From positions 87,456 through 151,455 of the forward strand of contig CP051233.1 of NCBI GenBank assembly GCA_017792425.1: DNA of 64,000 bases. The letters are read 5' to 3'. This stretch comes from Thalassovita sp. GTDB lineage: Bacteria > Pseudomonadota > Alphaproteobacteria > Rhodobacterales > Rhodobacteraceae. Made by a program: the position numbers and the translations under genes. The notes below the pieces were generated by a model. The model saw only the letters and a list, made by a program, of their open reading frames with translations. It made no database searches and was not told where the DNA came from. Position 1 is the first letter of the stretch. Each line of letters opens with the position of its first letter. Positions 25,671 through 33,985 of this stretch are shown here, piece after piece.

Positions 25671-27593
25671 TCACTCTGTCATCGCCGTTTCAGACAGAAG
25701 CTGCGCGATCTTCGAACGGGTTTCCCGGCTGCGCGAAACCACGGACTGCGCCGCGGACAGGCTGGTGCCCTGAACTGGCGGGTCGCCGTGCACGGTCGCG
25801 GCCTGCCCAGCCTTGACCGTGTCCATGCCGGAAAGAGACTGGTCAGCGGTTGGCGCCCGCGGGCGCGTCACCGGCTCGAACCCGGCTGCGAGGTCCGGGA
25901 ACCCCATGTTCAGCAGCCTGTCCGCCGCATCTGTCAGGATCTGCGGCGGCATGGGCAGATCCCGCAACGCCGCGCCATAGCGCAGCATGTCGAAGTCACT
26001 GCCCAGCGCCACCAGATCGGCCAGGAAATCCCGCGCCCGTTCGGGGTGTTTTTGCGGCGGTTGCACCAGTGGCCACGCCGCGCCAAACTGACCTGCGCGG
26101 GTATGCGCCCGCACCAGCAGGTGTTCCAGTCGGGCGGCAATGCCCTCGTTGCGGTATTGGTGGGCATAGCTGGCCAGCAAATCTGTGGTTTCCGGCTGGA
26201 TCGGGTTTCCTGCCGCCAGCTCGCCCGCGATCAGCTCTGCCAAGGCCAGGGGCGAGATCGGCGCATCGCTGGTGGCAGCCTGTGACAGCAGCGCGGTGGT
26301 TTCCTGCGTGTCTCCTGCCGTCGCCGCCAGTTGCGCCTTGGCATAAAGGGCCTCTGCCTGTGGTGGCGGTTCCTGGCGTTGCAGGATGCGCAGCACCATC
26401 TGCGCGGCCTCGTCATGGCCTGCGGTCAGCAGGCTGCGCGACAGATCGGGGCCCAGGGCATCCCGCAGGTGCGGCGGCAGTTCGGCGAAGGCCCGCAGCG
26501 CATGGCCAGGATCGGACGGCCCCGGCGGCGTCGGCCCCGCGCTGTCCAGCAAGGCCCACAGCGACACGGCGCCCGGACACTCGCGATATTGCGCCAGGCC
26601 AACCGGCACGTCGGCCGCGCCCTCGATCAGACGGGCCAGTGACAGCAGGGTCGCGGTTTCCGGCGTCTGTTTGATACTGCGCAGCAACGCCATCGCCTCG
26701 GTGCCAAAGCCGAAATGCAGATAGTGGCGCACCGTGGCCAGCGCGGTGGCGTGGTTGACCCGTCCGGTTTCACCGACCAGATCCCGGCGCAGGGCGTTCA
26801 GCCCGTCAAGAAAACCGTGGCCGCCAACCCAGTTGGCGATGTCGACCTCCTGATCGGCAAGGCATGTGGTATCGCTCGCCGGATCACGGCCCGGTTCGGT
26901 TTGCAGCCCCAGGTGCGCGGTCAGGTGGGTGGCATCGTCACCGGCCCGCTTCGGGGATTGCTCCGGTGGCGTCACCGTGTCGGGGGCCCCCGCCTGTGGG
27001 GGGGTGGCCAGCTCAACCAACCCCGAGGACATGGCCCGACCAAGCTGTTTCAGCAGCGCCGCCTCGGCCTGTTTGATCTGCCGGTCGTTGTTCGGCTGGG
27101 GAAAGGGACGCTCGGCCAGAAAATCGCGCGGCGGGGCCATCGGGGCTGCGGGGGGGTGCCCGGTGGACAGGTTCAGCCCCTGACCCGACAGGTATTTCAA
27201 TCCCGGCGGCGTCTGTGGCGCCGCGGCGGCGGCGGGCGCGGTGGCAGCCATCCGAATATCGACAACCAGCATCGCAGAGGTGCTGGCGCTGGTCGATACC
27301 GCGCAGGCGCAGGCCAGCCCGATTTCCAGCGCGTTTTCCGTCGCCGTGACGGACGCCACACGGGTCCGGCCAATCCGGTCAAACACCTGCGCCACGTCGA
27401 CGGCCCGGGGCATTGGATCAAAGACTACCCGCAAGGTCCGGCCGGACTGGTCCACCTGCCATCCCGTGCCCGCAGGCAGACGCGCGGCCAGCCGCGTGAA
27501 CCCGTCATGTTCACCGGATCGCAGGACGATTTCCTGCGCAAAGGCCAAACCCGGCGCAAGACACAGCAGCAGCGCAATCAGGGCGGATCGCAT
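25671..27593 (-). CDS. Large periplasmic alpha-solenoid protein, possible MotC-type motility factor
   Basis: A 640-residue precursor with a signal peptide (MRSALIALLLCLAPGLAFA). An N-terminal beta-rich part (about 20-115) is followed by a Pro/Ala linker and then a long helical, TPR-like C-terminal part. The mature region has four cysteines (95, 97, 244, 339), compatible with disulfides. I recognise no family. It is translationally coupled to motA (ATGA overlap), with a MotE-like gene just before. In rhizobia MotC is a periplasmic motor protein and MotE its chaperone, so a similar role is an attractive inference. Confidence 0.75.
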   Translation of the reverse strand: MRSALIALLLCLAPGLAFAQEIVLRSGEHDGFTRLAARLPAGTGWQVDQSGRTLRVVFDPMPRAVDVAQVFDRIGRTRVASVTATENALEIGLACACAVSTSASTSAMLVVDIRMAATAPAAAAAPQTPPGLKYLSGQGLNLSTGHPPAAPMAPPRDFLAERPFPQPNNDRQIKQAEAALLKQLGRAMSSGLVELATPPQAGAPDTVTPPEQSPKRAGDDATHLTAHLGLQTEPGRDPASDTTCLADQEVDIANWVGGHGFLDGLNALRRDLVGETGRVNHATALATVRHYLHFGFGTEAMALLRSIKQTPETATLLSLARLIEGAADVPVGLAQYRECPGAVSLWALLDSAGPTPPGPSDPGHALRAFAELPPHLRDALGPDLSRSLLTAGHDEAAQMVLRILQRQEPPPQAEALYAKAQLAATAGDTQETTALLSQAATSDAPISPLALAELIAGELAAGNPIQPETTDLLASYAHQYRNEGIAARLEHLLVRAHTRAGQFGAAWPLVQPPQKHPERARDFLADLVALGSDFDMLRYGAALRDLPMPPQILTDAADRLLNMGFPDLAAGFEPVTRPRAPTADQSLSGMDTVKAGQAATVHGDPPVQGTSLSAAQSVVSRSRETRSKIAQLLSETAMTE

Positions 27594-28462
27594 CAGGCGG
27601 CCTCTTGCTTGACAGCTTTCAGCGCCTCTTCGAGGTCCGAGAAACTGGGGCGGTGGTGCGACGGGGTATTCTGGCGACCGACCTCTATGCACATGTTGGT
27701 AGGGTGATTATACAGGTTGGCCACCAGCACCTCGCGGATCAGCTGATAGAAATGGCCGTCCTCCTCGATCACCGCCTTCACCTTCGAAGCGAAGGGCGCC
27801 ACCAGCCCGTAGGCCAGGAACACGCCCAGAAAAGTGCCAACCAGCGCACCGCCAATCATCTTGCCCAGGATTTCCGGCGGCTGGTCGATCGACCCCATCG
27901 TTTTGATCACGCCCAGAACGGCGGCCACGATGCCCAGCGCGGGCAGACCGTCGGCGACCGTCTGCAGGGCATGGCTGGAATGCAGCGCGTGATGCAGGTT
28001 CGCCTCCATCCGCTTTTCCAGCACTTCCTCTACCTGGTGGGGGTCGTCATAGTTCATCGCTGCCGCGCGCAATGTATCGCAGATCAGGTTCACCGCTTCC
28101 GCATCGGTCAGGATCCGGGGATACCTGGCAAAGATCGTCGATTCCTGTGGTTGTTCGATATGGGCGTCCAGCCCGACAGGGTTTGACCGCGCGATTCGGA
28201 TCAGTTCGAACAGAAGGCACAGCAAGTCCTTGTAATCCTGCGGTTTCCACCGCGGCCCCTTGAATACCTTGCCAATGTCCTTGAGCGTGTGTTTGACGGT
28301 GGCGATTTCGTTGCTGATCAAAAACGCCCCCACTGCCGCGCCACCGATCATCATCATTTCGAACGGCAGCGATTTGAGGATGATCCCCAGCTTGCCACCC
28401 GCCGCCAGATATCCCCCGAAAACCATCACGAAGATGACGACAATACCGATCAGGCCGAACAT
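27593..28462 (-). CDS. motA: Flagellar motor stator protein MotA
   Basis: Proton-channel stator subunit, 289 residues. Four membrane segments are visible (LIGIVVIFVMVFGGYLAA, MMIGGAAVGAFLI, LPALGIVAAVLGVIKTMG, IGGALVGTFLGVFLAYGLV), with the cytoplasmic loop that contacts FliG between the second and third. The conserved prolines in DGLPALGI and near IDQPPEIL match the family. motB is not adjacent or elsewhere in the window, which is unusual. A CtrA-like box ends 46 nt upstream. Confidence 0.96.
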   Translation of the reverse strand: MFGLIGIVVIFVMVFGGYLAAGGKLGIILKSLPFEMMMIGGAAVGAFLISNEIATVKHTLKDIGKVFKGPRWKPQDYKDLLCLLFELIRIARSNPVGLDAHIEQPQESTIFARYPRILTDAEAVNLICDTLRAAAMNYDDPHQVEEVLEKRMEANLHHALHSSHALQTVADGLPALGIVAAVLGVIKTMGSIDQPPEILGKMIGGALVGTFLGVFLAYGLVAPFASKVKAVIEEDGHFYQLIREVLVANLYNHPTNMCIEVGRQNTPSHHRPSFSDLEEALKAVKQEAA

Positions 28463-28508
28463 TTTTCCGTTTCTCCGTTGCTTCGACTCGCAGCTTCGCA
28501 GGTCCGGG

Positions 28509-28523
28509 TTAAGAAACCCTTTG
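28509..28523. promoter_or_regulatory. CtrA-like box upstream of motA
   Basis: TTAA-N7-TTTG in the 66-nt gap between the MotE-like gene and motA, ending 46 nt before the motA start. One half-site is exact, the other weak. It suggests that motA and the large periplasmic gene have their own promoter. Confidence 0.42.
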
Positions 28524-28528
28524 GCGTC

Positions 28529-29131
28529 TCAGTTCCGGGGCGCTTCGGCATTTCTGCCGGCCAGCACCACGCTTAGCGTATAGGCGACCTGCGGGCTGAG
28601 CCCCGCCATGACCCCCGCTGCCGATTCCGGGTTCATCCGCGCCAGAAATCCGGCCGCAAAGTTCGGGTCCATCTCTTCAAACAGGGCAGCGGCGTCTTTC
28701 GGCTTCATGTTCTCGTAGACGCTGACCAGACGGGAAATGTCCTTCTCGGCGGCCTGGTCGGCGATGGCCAGGGTTCGGCTCAGCTCCTCCTCGGTGCGCG
28801 TCATCTCTTGCAGCCGGGTGGCAATTTCACGGTCCGCCTCGGCCAGCGCGTCCATCCGCCGGGCGATCATCTTTTCGCGGTCGTCCAGCCGTTTCTTGCG
28901 GTTCTCCAGCGCCTCCAGCACGGTGCGCAGGTCGTCCTCTGACGTGCATTCCGCCGCGGGGTCCGTCTGCGCATCTTCGGCGTGGGTCGCCTGCGGGGGG
29001 GCGGTTTTGGCCCAGGCCTCGCCCGCGCTGGTCGCGGTCCGCACCACGGCCGATCCGATCAGCAGGCAGGCGATGATGGCAAGCGAGCCCTTGCCTGCAC
29101 GCTTGCGGTCACGTTTCCTGCCCAGGCTCAT
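28529..29131 (-). CDS. MotE-like periplasmic flagellar protein
   Basis: A 200-residue protein with a basic N-terminus, one membrane/signal helix (SLAIIACLLIGSAVVRTA), a long coiled coil (EALENRKKRLDDREKMIARRMDAL onward) and a C-terminal MgtE-N-like domain (MKPKDAAALFEEMDPNFAAGFLARMNPESAAGVMAGL). This matches the MotE family, which in Sinorhizobium is a dimeric chaperone for MotC. One periplasmic cysteine (Cys62) could form the dimer bond reported for MotE. It overlaps the upstream small gene by 4 nt. Confidence 0.85.
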   Translation of the reverse strand: MSLGRKRDRKRAGKGSLAIIACLLIGSAVVRTATSAGEAWAKTAPPQATHAEDAQTDPAAECTSEDDLRTVLEALENRKKRLDDREKMIARRMDALAEADREIATRLQEMTRTEEELSRTLAIADQAAEKDISRLVSVYENMKPKDAAALFEEMDPNFAAGFLARMNPESAAGVMAGLSPQVAYTLSVVLAGRNAEAPRN

Positions 29132-29499
29132 TTCGCGCCACCTGTGCCGTGCCGAAAGAACAACGCCTCTGGCCGTGGTTCGGGTTGCGGGTCCGGGCGG
29201 GCGTCGGGCGGGGCGTCCGGCAGATCGTGCATCGACGCCACCAGCAGTTCCAGTCGCTTGGCCACCTGTTCGGCCCGGTCGGTCAGCCCGTCCAGCGACA
29301 TGGTCGAGGAATCGGCGATCTTCTGCGCCATCTGCAGCGTCTTCGTCAGGTCATCCACCTGCGAGGACAGCACCGCCACCGCGCCGCCCACCCCGTTTTC
29401 CAGGTCGTTGAACCGGCTCAGCCTGCGGGCGAGTATGAAGCAATAGAACCCGGCCCCCAGGGCGCCGGCCACCAGCAAGACATCCGCGATAAATTCCAT
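29128..29499 (-). CDS. Small membrane-anchored coiled-coil protein of the flagellar cluster
   Basis: A 123-residue protein with one N-terminal membrane helix (FIADVLLVAGALGAGFYCFILARRL), a coiled coil (DDLTKTLQMAQKIADSSTMSLDGLTDRAEQVAKRLELL) and a proline-rich tail. I believe it belongs to a domain of unknown function found beside fliL in alphaproteobacteria (perhaps DUF6468), but cannot confirm it. It lies 11 nt after fliL and overlaps the MotE-like gene, so it is part of the same operon. Confidence 0.75.
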   Translation of the reverse strand: MEFIADVLLVAGALGAGFYCFILARRLSRFNDLENGVGGAVAVLSSQVDDLTKTLQMAQKIADSSTMSLDGLTDRAEQVAKRLELLVASMHDLPDAPPDARPDPQPEPRPEALFFRHGTGGAK

Positions 29500-29510
29500 C
29501 CGTTTTCCCC

Positions 29511-30026
29511 TTAGTTCAGCACGAATTCCATGATCAAAAGGTCGTTCACCCGGTCCGGTCCGGCCACGATCTGCACCCGCCGCAGCATCTGCGCGCGCAA
29601 CCGGACCAGAGCCGCGGGCTGTTCCAGGTCGGTTTCCTGCACCGCGCGCAGATAGCTGTTCAGGACATCGACGATCCGCGGCATCAGCCGCTCTACCTCG
29701 GCGGTGTGCTGCGGGCTGGTTTCGATCTGCCCCCTGAACCGCAGGTGCCGGGCAGTGGCCGCCGGACCAAGGGAAATCACCATCGGCTCCATCGCGACAA
29801 AGGCGATTTCCGCCGCGCCCGTACCCTGTGGGGCGGCGTCATGATGCGCCTCGTCGGGTGCATCCCCCTCTGCCACATGCGCTGATTCGCCCAGCGGCAG
29901 CAGCCCGCTTCTGACCGCGTAATACCCGCCACCAGCCCCGATCAGGGCCAGCAAAACCCCAATGAGCACAGGCAGTTTCCCGGATTTTTCCTTACCGTCC
30001 CCGGCCACAGATTCTGTTGCGGTCAT
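29511..30026 (-). CDS. fliL: Flagellar basal-body associated protein FliL
   Basis: Stator-associated membrane protein, 171 residues. A single membrane helix (KLPVLIGVLLALIGAGGGYYAV) is followed by a periplasmic domain with FVAMEPMVISLGPAATARHLRFRGQIETSPQHTAEVERLMPRIVDVLNSYL and the terminal VNDLLIMEFVLN, a classic FliL pattern. I start at 30026 because AGAGGA lies just upstream. It is first of a minus-strand operon toward the MotE-like gene; a CtrA-like box ends 46 nt upstream. Confidence 0.94.
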   Translation of the reverse strand: MTATESVAGDGKEKSGKLPVLIGVLLALIGAGGGYYAVRSGLLPLGESAHVAEGDAPDEAHHDAAPQGTGAAEIAFVAMEPMVISLGPAATARHLRFRGQIETSPQHTAEVERLMPRIVDVLNSYLRAVQETDLEQPAALVRLRAQMLRRVQIVAGPDRVNDLLIMEFVLN

Positions 30027-30072
30027 CGCCGTCCTCTTTCCTTTGAACAAACCCTGAATAGACCGGAAGGAG

Positions 30073-30087
30073 CTAACCGATTGTTAA
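30073..30087. promoter_or_regulatory. CtrA-like box, fliL / fliF divergent promoter
   Basis: CTAA-N7-TTAA between the divergent fliL and fliF genes, 46 nt from the fliL start and 57 nt from the fliF start. Only one base departs from TTAA-N7-TTAA, the best match in the flagellar region. Confidence 0.58.
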
Positions 30088-30144
30088 GGCTGAGCGTGGA
30101 AAACAGGGTCACTGGGCAGAACGCCCGCCACGACGGAGGAACCC

Positions 30145-31710
30145 GTGCAACAGCTTCTACAGGTCTGGTCCGCGCTGAATATGCGCAAGCAAATCATGGT
30201 CGGTGTGGCGACCGTCGCGATGTTCGCCGCCATATTGGGCATGTCGCGCCTGGTGGCCGCACCGAACATGGTGCTGCTATACGCCGGGCTGGAAAGCGCC
30301 GCCGCCGGAGAGGTCGTGCAGGCACTGGAACAGCGCGGCGTCGCCTACCAGGTGCGCGGCGGTTCCATTTTCGTCGAGGACCGCAACCGGGACGAGTTGC
30401 GCATGACGCTCGCCAGCGCGGGGCTGCCCGCGAATGGCGGCAGCGGCTATGAATTGCTAGACAACCTGACCGGGTTCGGCACCACCTCGCAGATGTTCAA
30501 CGCCGCCTACTGGCGCGCGAAAGAAGGCGAACTGGCCCGCACCATGCTGGCCAGCCCCAACATCACCAAGGCCCGGGTGCATATCGCCAACGCCTCGTCC
30601 TCGCCGTTCCAGCGGGAACTGAAGCCCTCGGCCTCTGTTTCCGTCGTGGCGGCGGGCGGGCTGACCCCGGCCCACGCACGCGCGCTGCGCTATCTGGTGG
30701 CCTCGGCGGTGGCGGGGCTAGAGCCCAAGGATGTCGTGATCATCGACAGTGTCGGCAACCTGGTCAGCACCGACGAAACCACGGTGCCAGCGGTCGCCGA
30801 CGACCGCTCGACCGAGCTTCGGGAGCGTGTGCAGCGTCTGCTGGAGGCGCGGGTCGGCCCCGGCAACGCGGTGGTCGAGGTGTCCGTGGACACCGTCACC
30901 GAAAGCGAATCGATCCGCCAGCGCACCTTCGATCCGGCGAGCAGGGTGCTGGTCAGCTCTGATTCCGAGGAAAGCACCAACGATTCCCGGAACAATGGCG
31001 GCGGAGAGGTCACCGTCGCCAGCAACATCCCGTCGGGCGATGCAAACGGGGCGGAAAACGCCAGCTCCCAGACCAGCCAAACCCGCGAAAGGGTGAATTA
31101 CGAAGTGTCGGAAACCCAGCGCGAAATCATCCGCGCGCCGGGATCGGTGAAACGCCAGACCGTCGCGGTGCTGGTCAACGGGGTCGAATCGCCGGGCCCG
31201 GACGGCGCCACCACGATCCAGCTACGCGATGACGCCGAACTGCAGGCGCTGCGCGAACTGGTCGCCTCTGCCGTTGGATACGATGAATCCCGCGGCGACG
31301 TCATCACGATCAAATCCATGATCTTCCAGCCCGTCATCCCGCTGGGCACCGAAGCCTCCACCAGCTTGCTTGACCTGCCGCCGCTGGACGTGATGACCCT
31401 GTTGAAGCTGGCCGTCGCGGCGCTGGTCACGCTGATCCTGGGCCTGTTCGTGGTGCGGCCCATCCTGTCGCGCCCACCCCTGCCAGAGCCGGACCAACCC
31501 GCCCGCCTGCAGGCCGCCCTGACCGGCGAGATTGATGACGGCGATACCGACCTATCCGGCCTGCCGGTCGTCGGCAACGCCACGCTTTCCCCGCCCGCGG
31601 CCCATTCGCAGGAGGACGCCGTGGAACGGCTGCGCAGCCTGATCAACGACCGCCGCGACGAAACCGTCGAAATCCTGCGCAGCTGGCTGGAAGACGAGGA
31701 GGACGCCTGA
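30145..31710 (+). CDS. fliF: Flagellar MS-ring protein FliF
   Basis: Forms the inner-membrane MS ring on which the flagellum is built. The 521-residue protein has an N-terminal membrane helix (QIMVGVATVAMFAAILGMSRL), the ring-building motifs (LYAGLESAAAGEVVQALEQRGVAYQV ... RAKEGELARTM ... PFQRELKPSASVSV), a low-complexity periplasmic loop, a second helix (LAVAALVTLILGLFVV) and a C-terminal tail that should bind FliG. It begins with GTG preceded by GGAGGA. The next gene overlaps by one base. Confidence 0.97.
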   Translation: MQQLLQVWSALNMRKQIMVGVATVAMFAAILGMSRLVAAPNMVLLYAGLESAAAGEVVQALEQRGVAYQVRGGSIFVEDRNRDELRMTLASAGLPANGGSGYELLDNLTGFGTTSQMFNAAYWRAKEGELARTMLASPNITKARVHIANASSSPFQRELKPSASVSVVAAGGLTPAHARALRYLVASAVAGLEPKDVVIIDSVGNLVSTDETTVPAVADDRSTELRERVQRLLEARVGPGNAVVEVSVDTVTESESIRQRTFDPASRVLVSSDSEESTNDSRNNGGGEVTVASNIPSGDANGAENASSQTSQTRERVNYEVSETQREIIRAPGSVKRQTVAVLVNGVESPGPDGATTIQLRDDAELQALRELVASAVGYDESRGDVITIKSMIFQPVIPLGTEASTSLLDLPPLDVMTLLKLAVAALVTLILGLFVVRPILSRPPLPEPDQPARLQAALTGEIDDGDTDLSGLPVVGNATLSPPAAHSQEDAVERLRSLINDRRDETVEILRSWLEDEEDA

Positions 31711-32303
31711 TGACGATCGCCCACCTGCTGCAGGATTTCGGCAATTACCACGGCAGCGGGCCGGACCCGGTGATCTCCGACGCCACGCTGGAGGAACACC
31801 AACTGGAAGCGTTCGAACAGGGCTATCAGGCCGGGTGGGACGATTCGGCCCGCGCCCATGCCGAGGATCAGGCCCGCATTGGCGAAGAGCTTGCCGCGAC
31901 GCTGCAGCAGCTTTCCTTCACCTTCCACGATGCCCAGGCCAAGGTGCTGAACGCACTGCGGCCGCTGTTTCACCAGATGGCGGAAATCTTCCTGCCCGAA
32001 TTGGCGCGCGCCTCCTTGCCCCATCTGATCGCCGAACAACTGGCCGCCCTGGCGGCGGATCAACCCGGTGAAACCCTGACCCTGGCCGTTTCAGGCCACG
32101 ACAAACCCGCGATCGACGCCTTGTTACAGCGTTACGGCAGCTATGCCGTCCGGGTCGTGGCCCAGCCCGATTTTCCCCCCGGACACGCCGAAATCACCGC
32201 ACCCGACGAAGAGCGGCGCATCGACCTTGGGCAGGTCGTCCATGAGATGTCGCAGGCGCTGGACGCCTTCGCGGACGAAATCGAAACCCAAGCCAAAGCA
32301 TAA
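31710..32303 (+). CDS. fliH: Flagellar assembly protein FliH (export ATPase regulator)
   Basis: Probable stator-like partner of FliI. The 197-residue protein begins with a short conserved segment, then a helical region with the repeated pattern QAGWDDSARAHAEDQARIGEELAATL and a C-terminal domain (LTLAVSGHDKPAIDALLQRYGSYAVRVVAQPDFPPGHAEI) like FliH/V-ATPase E subunits. Similarity in this family is low, so the call rests partly on position between fliF and fliN. It starts at an ATGA junction with fliF. Confidence 0.82.
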   Translation: MTIAHLLQDFGNYHGSGPDPVISDATLEEHQLEAFEQGYQAGWDDSARAHAEDQARIGEELAATLQQLSFTFHDAQAKVLNALRPLFHQMAEIFLPELARASLPHLIAEQLAALAADQPGETLTLAVSGHDKPAIDALLQRYGSYAVRVVAQPDFPPGHAEITAPDEERRIDLGQVVHEMSQALDAFADEIETQAKA

Positions 32304-32314
32304 AGGCCCAGACC

Positions 32315-32587
32315 ATGACACAGGACATGAAACAAAGCCCCTTTTCCGCCCTGCCGGTGGAAATCACCATCTCTGTCGGCAAGGCGCGCCCGCTGATCCG
32401 TGACCTTCTCGCGCTTCAGGAAAACTCGGTCCTGCCACTGGACAAGCGGGTCGAAGACCCGGTGGAGCTGTTCATCGGCGAACGTCTGATCGCCCGCGGC
32501 CAACTGGAAGAACTGGACGGCGATCAAAAGGGCCTGCTGGCCGTCCGCCTGACAGAGGTCGCCAGCCTTGGGGACGGGTTGAAATGA
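32315..32587 (+). CDS. fliN: Flagellar motor switch protein FliN
   Basis: C-ring component, 90 residues, consisting of little more than the SpoA domain (PVEITISVGKARPLIRDLLALQENSVLPLDKRVEDPVELFIGERLIARGQL). This short form is usual in alphaproteobacteria. Its partners FliM and FliG are not in this window. The start at 32315 could shift to 32327 without changing the domain. fliP overlaps its stop by 4 nt. Confidence 0.94.
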   Translation: MTQDMKQSPFSALPVEITISVGKARPLIRDLLALQENSVLPLDKRVEDPVELFIGERLIARGQLEELDGDQKGLLAVRLTEVASLGDGLK

Positions 32588-33315
32588 ACCGGGCTTTCGC
32601 GGGGATCGCGCTGGCGCTGGCCCTGCTGGCGCCGGGCATGGTGGCAGCCCAGGGCATTTCCATAGATCTGGGGCAGGACGGGTCGCTGACCGCCCGGTCG
32701 CTGCAACTGTTCGCGCTGATCACGGTGCTCAGCCTGGCGCCGGGAATCGCGATCATGGTCACCTGTTTCCCATTCCTTGTCACCGTGCTGTCCATCCTGC
32801 GGCAGGCCATCGGGCTGCAGCAGTCCCCGCCCAACATGCTGATCGTGACGCTGGCGCTGTTCCTCACCTATTTCGTGATGGACCCGGTATTTACCGAGGC
32901 ATGGACGAACGGAATCGCGCCCCTGCTGGATTCGAAACTGGATTTCGAGCCCGCCTTCGAAAAGACCCTGCAGCCGTTCCGCATATTCATGGCCTCGCGT
33001 CTGGACGCCGAAACATTCGAAGCGATCAACGCCCTGCGCCCCACGCCAGACCCGTTCACCGACATGGCGCAGGCGCCGATATCCACGCTGGTGCCCAGCT
33101 TCCTGCTGTCGGAAATCGCACGGGCCTTCCAGGTGGGGTTCCTGATCTATCTGCCCTTCGTGATCATTGATCTGGTCGTCGCCGCGATCCTGATGTCGAT
33201 GGGTATGATGATGGTCCCCCCCGCCGTCGTGTCGCTGCCGTTCAAGCTGGCGTTCTTCGTCATCGCGGACGGCTGGGCACTGGTCGCGGGCGCGCTGGTT
33301 ACCGGCTACATGTAG
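32584..33315 (+). CDS. fliP: Flagellar export gate protein FliP
   Basis: Core subunit of the FliPQR export gate, 243 residues. A cleavable N-terminal signal (MNRAFAGIALALALLAPGMVAA) precedes the membrane segments LFALITVLSLAPGIAIMVTCFPFLVTVLSIL, FLLSEIARAFQVGFLIYLPFVIIDLVVAAILMSMGMMMVP. The motif PPNMLIVTLALFLTYFVM is diagnostic. It ends the fliF-fliH-fliN-fliP operon and the main flagellar block. I see no fliO. Confidence 0.97.
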   Translation: MNRAFAGIALALALLAPGMVAAQGISIDLGQDGSLTARSLQLFALITVLSLAPGIAIMVTCFPFLVTVLSILRQAIGLQQSPPNMLIVTLALFLTYFVMDPVFTEAWTNGIAPLLDSKLDFEPAFEKTLQPFRIFMASRLDAETFEAINALRPTPDPFTDMAQAPISTLVPSFLLSEIARAFQVGFLIYLPFVIIDLVVAAILMSMGMMMVPPAVVSLPFKLAFFVIADGWALVAGALVTGYM

Positions 33316-33369
33316 ACACGCGAACCCCGGCGCTGGCAGCACCGGCAAACCTGAAATAATGGGGAAATT

Positions 33370-33445
<76 letters not shown>

Positions 33446-33549
33446 AAAGCGACGGACCGTTCCGATCCGTGCGCCGCTATCTATGGGATGCCGGGGGCAG
33501 GATCAAGCGGAAAATTCCGCCCCCGGGAAGTTTTTCGAAACCGGTCCGA

Positions 33550-33870
33550 TCAGGACTCGTCGTCGTCCGAAGCGACATCCGCCAGGTCGTCCAGCGACAC
33601 GTTGTCGTCGTCGTCGTCGTCCAGCAGATCGTCGTCCAGATCCACGTCAACATCATCATCCAGCAGGTCCGAATCGTTGTCCGAGTCGGATTCGCGCATT
33701 TTCTTGGTCGCGGCATCCTCGGCGTCTGCGGCGATCATCCGGCTCTTGCCGGTATCCAGTTCCACGACCTCGCCGGTATAGGGGCTGATGATCGGGTTCT
33801 TGTTCAGGTCATAAAACCGCTTGCCGGTGGTCGGGCAAACGCGCTTCGTGCCCCATTCTTCCTTGGGCAT
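33550..33870 (-). CDS. TIGR02300 family protein
   Basis: A 106-residue protein with a conserved N-terminal half (MPKEEWGTKRVCPTTGKRFYDLNKNPIISPYTGEVVEL) recognisable as the TIGR02300 family of unknown function, common in alphaproteobacteria. The last 45 residues are extremely acidic, more than half Asp, and are encoded partly by a (GTC)6 simple repeat at 33604-33621. A Cys and the FYDLNK...P segment hint at a zinc-ribbon-like fold with few ligands left. It lies upstream of tRNA-Ala on the same strand. Confidence 0.9.
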   Translation of the reverse strand: MPKEEWGTKRVCPTTGKRFYDLNKNPIISPYTGEVVELDTGKSRMIAADAEDAATKKMRESDSDNDSDLLDDDVDVDLDDDLLDDDDDDNVSLDDLADVASDDDES

Positions 33871-33985
33871 GGGTAATCCCCTCTATCCTTGTGGTCTTGT
33901 CGACGATCCGCGCCAACTGCCATAACAGGCCCCGTGTGTCAAAGCCTTTCACGGGCGGCACGAGGATTCGCAGTCAGGAGGCGAT

